A DNA stretch of 64,000 nucleotides from Lachnospiraceae bacterium AC2012 (GTDB lineage Bacteria; Bacillota; Clostridia; Lachnospirales; Lachnospiraceae). Both the position numbers and the translations under genes were made by a program. Positions within the stretch are counted from its first letter, which is position 1. Every line of letters begins with the position of its first letter. The DNA is taken from positions 744,001-808,000 of the forward strand of contig JNIN01000001.1 in the NCBI GenBank assembly GCA_000702525.1, written 5' to 3'. Of the stretch, positions 62,089 through 64,000 are shown piece after piece. The notes beneath the pieces were generated by a model. It had not been told where the DNA came from, did no database searches, and worked only from the letters and a program-made list of their open reading frames with translations.

Positions 62089-62729
62089 TATGCTGTAACC
62101 TCCTTCACAATATCTGCCGCTTCCCTTGAAAGCATACGGATCTTCTCAAAATCTCCGGCCTTTAGTAAATCGCCTTTCACCATCCAGGTTCCACCACAAG
62201 CCACAATACGATTAAATCTCAGATAATCTCGAACATTGTCCTTATTAATACCACCCGTTGGCATAAACTTAAGCTTTGTATAAGGGGCGGAAACCGCTTT
62301 GATCATGGGAAGTCCCCCCGCAGGTTCTGCCGGGAAAAACTTCACAAAGTCCAGTCCAAGTTCCATCGCCTGTTCCATTTCCCCTGGTGTCTGTACCCCC
62401 GGGATCACCGGATAACCATGTTCCAAGCAATGTTTTACAATCGTTCGATTAAACCCTGGTGCCACAATGAATTTTGCACCTGCCGCCATTGCGCGGTCCG
62501 CCTGTTCACAAGTCAATACCGTTCCCGCTCCGATAAACATCTGCGGAAATTCTTCGGACAAAATGCGAATTGCTTCCTCCGCTTCTTCTGTACGAAATGT
62601 TACTTCTGCTGCCGGAAGGCCACCGTCCAAAAGCGCCTGTCCAAGTGGTCTTACCTCTTCTATATCATCTATCACTACAACGGGAACAATCCCGACTTCA
62701 TTCAACTTTGTCTGTACTTCTTCATACAT
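62088..62729 (-). CDS. eda: 2-Keto-3-deoxy-6-phosphogluconate / 4-hydroxy-2-oxoglutarate aldolase
   Basis: 213 residues. Splits KDPG to pyruvate and glyceraldehyde 3-phosphate. Class I aldolase marks: AAEVTFRTEEAEEAI with the catalytic Glu, IGAGTVLTCEQA, PGFN, VKFFPAEPAGG with the Schiff-base Lys, and MPTGGIN phosphate site. Overlaps uxuA by one base and lies 17 bases after the HAD gene. A KDG kinase, needed before it, is not in the window. Confidence 0.95.
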   Translation of the reverse strand: MYEEVQTKLNEVGIVPVVVIDDIEEVRPLGQALLDGGLPAAEVTFRTEEAEEAIRILSEEFPQMFIGAGTVLTCEQADRAMAAGAKFIVAPGFNRTIVKHCLEHGYPVIPGVQTPGEMEQAMELGLDFVKFFPAEPAGGLPMIKAVSAPYTKLKFMPTGGINKDNVRDYLRFNRIVACGGTWMVKGDLLKAGDFEKIRMLSREAADIVKEVTA

Positions 62730-62746
62730 AATGAACTTCTCCTAAA

Positions 62747-63580
62747 TTACTGCAAATTAACCATAAATTCCTGTTTCTTACGCTCCTGAAACTCCCCTTG
62801 ATAAGTACCCTCACAAAATCTTCGGAGTGGCTCTCCTAAAATCTCTGTCCATGATTCCACTTCATGATTTACTTTGATTGGGAAATATAAAACATCATTC
62901 GCTTCTGCTGCTTTACAATCTCCCAAAGCATCTCCACACATCAATACGTGGGTATTTGCATATCCCTTCGCTACTAAATTGCGAATACAGTGCTCCTTAT
63001 TTCCCATATCCTGTGCACAGATTAAATCCACATGATTGAGTAAACCAAAACGTCCCCATTCTGCCTTCACCGCTTCCGGATTCGCACTGGAAACAACAGC
63101 AATATTACAAAACTCATGCATATGCTTTAACGCTTCTTTCACGCCTTCGAATGGATGAATCTCCTCTTTTGGAAGATTCTCAATCTCCTTATTCGCTTCT
63201 ATACTCCAATGCAGCGCCTTCTGAAAAATAGGATGTTCCATAACCTTCTCTTCTAATGCGCGGTTACTAAGTTCTGTCGCCTCTTTTGTCCACTGCATCA
63301 GAACATCTGCACCATCAATGGGAATGTACTTTTGATCGACATCCACCAGGGCTGTTGCCAGTCCTACAAAACGATTAATCCCACGAGAAATCGCATATAG
63401 GTTCACGCGATTCCATTCCTTTAGGATTTCTTCCTCCCACTCCCATAAGTTCCATTCCTTAACCATGCATGGGCCAAAGCATCGGATATGTTTAATATTC
63501 ATGGTATCCATAGCACAACCATCCGAATCCACACATACCATATATTCTTTTGTCTTTTTAAAATTCTTAAATTCTGTCAT
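62747..63580 (-). CDS. HAD-superfamily hydrolase of the uronate operon
   Basis: 277 residues. Motif I is VDSDGCAMDT (about 18-27; nucleophile and acid/base Asp in DxD), motif II VVSSANPEAV, motif IV CGDALGDCKAAE. A helical cap lies between motifs I and II (about 30-150). Phosphatase or phosphonatase-like activity is likely; substrate unknown. Ribosome site AGGAG. Sits between a GH3 gene and eda, so a sugar-acid phosphate is a reasonable guess only. Confidence 0.8.
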   Translation of the reverse strand: MTEFKNFKKTKEYMVCVDSDGCAMDTMNIKHIRCFGPCMVKEWNLWEWEEEILKEWNRVNLYAISRGINRFVGLATALVDVDQKYIPIDGADVLMQWTKEATELSNRALEEKVMEHPIFQKALHWSIEANKEIENLPKEEIHPFEGVKEALKHMHEFCNIAVVSSANPEAVKAEWGRFGLLNHVDLICAQDMGNKEHCIRNLVAKGYANTHVLMCGDALGDCKAAEANDVLYFPIKVNHEVESWTEILGEPLRRFCEGTYQGEFQERKKQEFMVNLQ

Positions 63581-63595
63581 AACGTACTCCTATCC

Positions 63596-64000
63596 CTAAC
63601 ACTTTGTATCCCATCTTCCGCACCAGACGATATCATTTGCTTTTCCTTTAAATTCCGATTTTCCTGTAAGCTTCTCCACGACAGCATGTAAATACTCGGA
63701 AGTATCACTATACGCATTAATAAACGTCTTCATCATCGGTGCATCATAGAGATGATTGGTATAACTTAAAGAAATACCAATCGTTGGCACTTCCCTTACG
63801 TACCAAGGGATTTCTCCCGAATGTCCAACCGAATACGAAAGTCGCACATTATTGTCCTTCGCATAGCCCTTCATATTCACAACAAAGAGCACCAGATCCA
63901 CCTTCTTCTTAAATTCTTCGCGGCCTTCATGTTCCATCATCTTGAACTTATTAAATGGATTTGGATCCTCCATCTCATATTCGTAATAATCCTTCGGTGC
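63596..64000 (-). CDS. C-terminal part of a GH3-like glycosidase, cut by window edge
   Basis: 134 residues are visible and the frame is open to the edge. The sequence ends in a flavodoxin-like GH3 C domain: KKVDLVLFVVNMKGY, VPTIGISLSYTNHLYDAPMMKTFINAYSD (partly quoted) and VVEKLTGKSEFKG, as in GH3 beta-N-acetylhexosaminidase/beta-glucosidase relatives. The catalytic barrel would lie outside the window. Its place at the head of the uronate genes suggests release of uronic acid or other sugars from oligosaccharides. Identity is moderate because the catalytic part is not seen. Confidence 0.65.
   Translation of the reverse strand, partial: APKDYYEYEMEDPNPFNKFKMMEHEGREEFKKKVDLVLFVVNMKGYAKDNNVRLSYSVGHSGEIPWYVREVPTIGISLSYTNHLYDAPMMKTFINAYSDTSEYLHAVVEKLTGKSEFKGKANDIVWCGRWDTKC

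Overview
This looks like a chromosomal window from a low-GC, Gram-positive anaerobe of the Clostridia, most likely a gut-type Lachnospiraceae. The basis is Firmicutes-type gene content (ribonuclease Y, a Bacillus-type LexA site ahead of recA, the Firmicutes form of GalT, SDR-type UxuB), strong AGGAGG ribosome sites, the HydE/HydG/HydF maturases for [FeFe] hydrogenase, and intracellular glycosidase and uronate operons. Genus cannot be told from the sequence alone. Coding density is high, no gene-free stretch exceeds 300 bases, and there is no prophage, insertion sequence, CRISPR array or rRNA operon. Most genes lie on the minus strand.

Layout. 1-5.8 kb: a partial comEA and a divergent arginine locus (acetyltransferase-argJ-argB-argD facing argG, with two ArgR-like sites between). 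5.8-12.2 kb: a cyclic-nucleotide-binding-like protein of unknown function, ligA, rluF, a membrane-anchored SH3 protein with an EQAAA repeat tract, and tRNA-Arg(CCG). 12.3-15.6 kb: shikimate genes aroK-aroD divergent from aroE-DAHP synthase. 15.6-19.3 kb: a MacAB-like efflux set. 19.3-29.8 kb: housekeeping genes (NUDIX hydrolase, rny, recA-recX with an SOS box, prfC, a lipoprotein, rpsU, a small membrane protein with alaS, purine nucleoside phosphorylase). 29.9-31.2 kb: a CLC-type transporter resembling the fluoride-exporting clade.

31.2-39.8 kb is a sugar operon led by a TetR regulator: GH2 enzyme, a GT-B-like protein of unknown function, a GPH-family symporter and a GH36 alpha-galactosidase. 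Repeated GGAAAC/GTTTCC half-sites surround its promoter. 40-45 kb holds a FliB-like flagellin lysine methylase and hydF-hydG-hydE. 45-48.8 kb holds a polytopic membrane protein of unknown function, galT and tcdA. 48.8-51 kb encodes two unrecognised exported proteins behind a promoter with an 18-bp palindrome. 51.1-54.6 kb is a GntR (YtrA-like)/ABC operon, and 54.6-57.8 kb a 1042-residue sensor joining a two-component-type beta-propeller to an HD-GYP phosphodiesterase domain. 58 kb has a SprT-like metalloprotein and a 24-bp perfect palindrome resembling a REP/MITE unit. 58.7-64 kb is a glucuronate catabolic operon (GH3 fragment, HAD hydrolase, eda, uxuA, uxuB, uxaC).

The accessory genes together suggest an organism that imports plant or host oligosaccharides, cleaves galactosides and uronides inside the cell, and disposes of electrons through hydrogenase. 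No complete novel defence or mobile system was found. The best candidates for new biology are the GT-B-like gene in the galactoside operon, the propeller-HD-GYP sensor, the exported protein pair and the small membrane protein ahead of alaS. All family calls come from motif recognition by eye; no database search was run.
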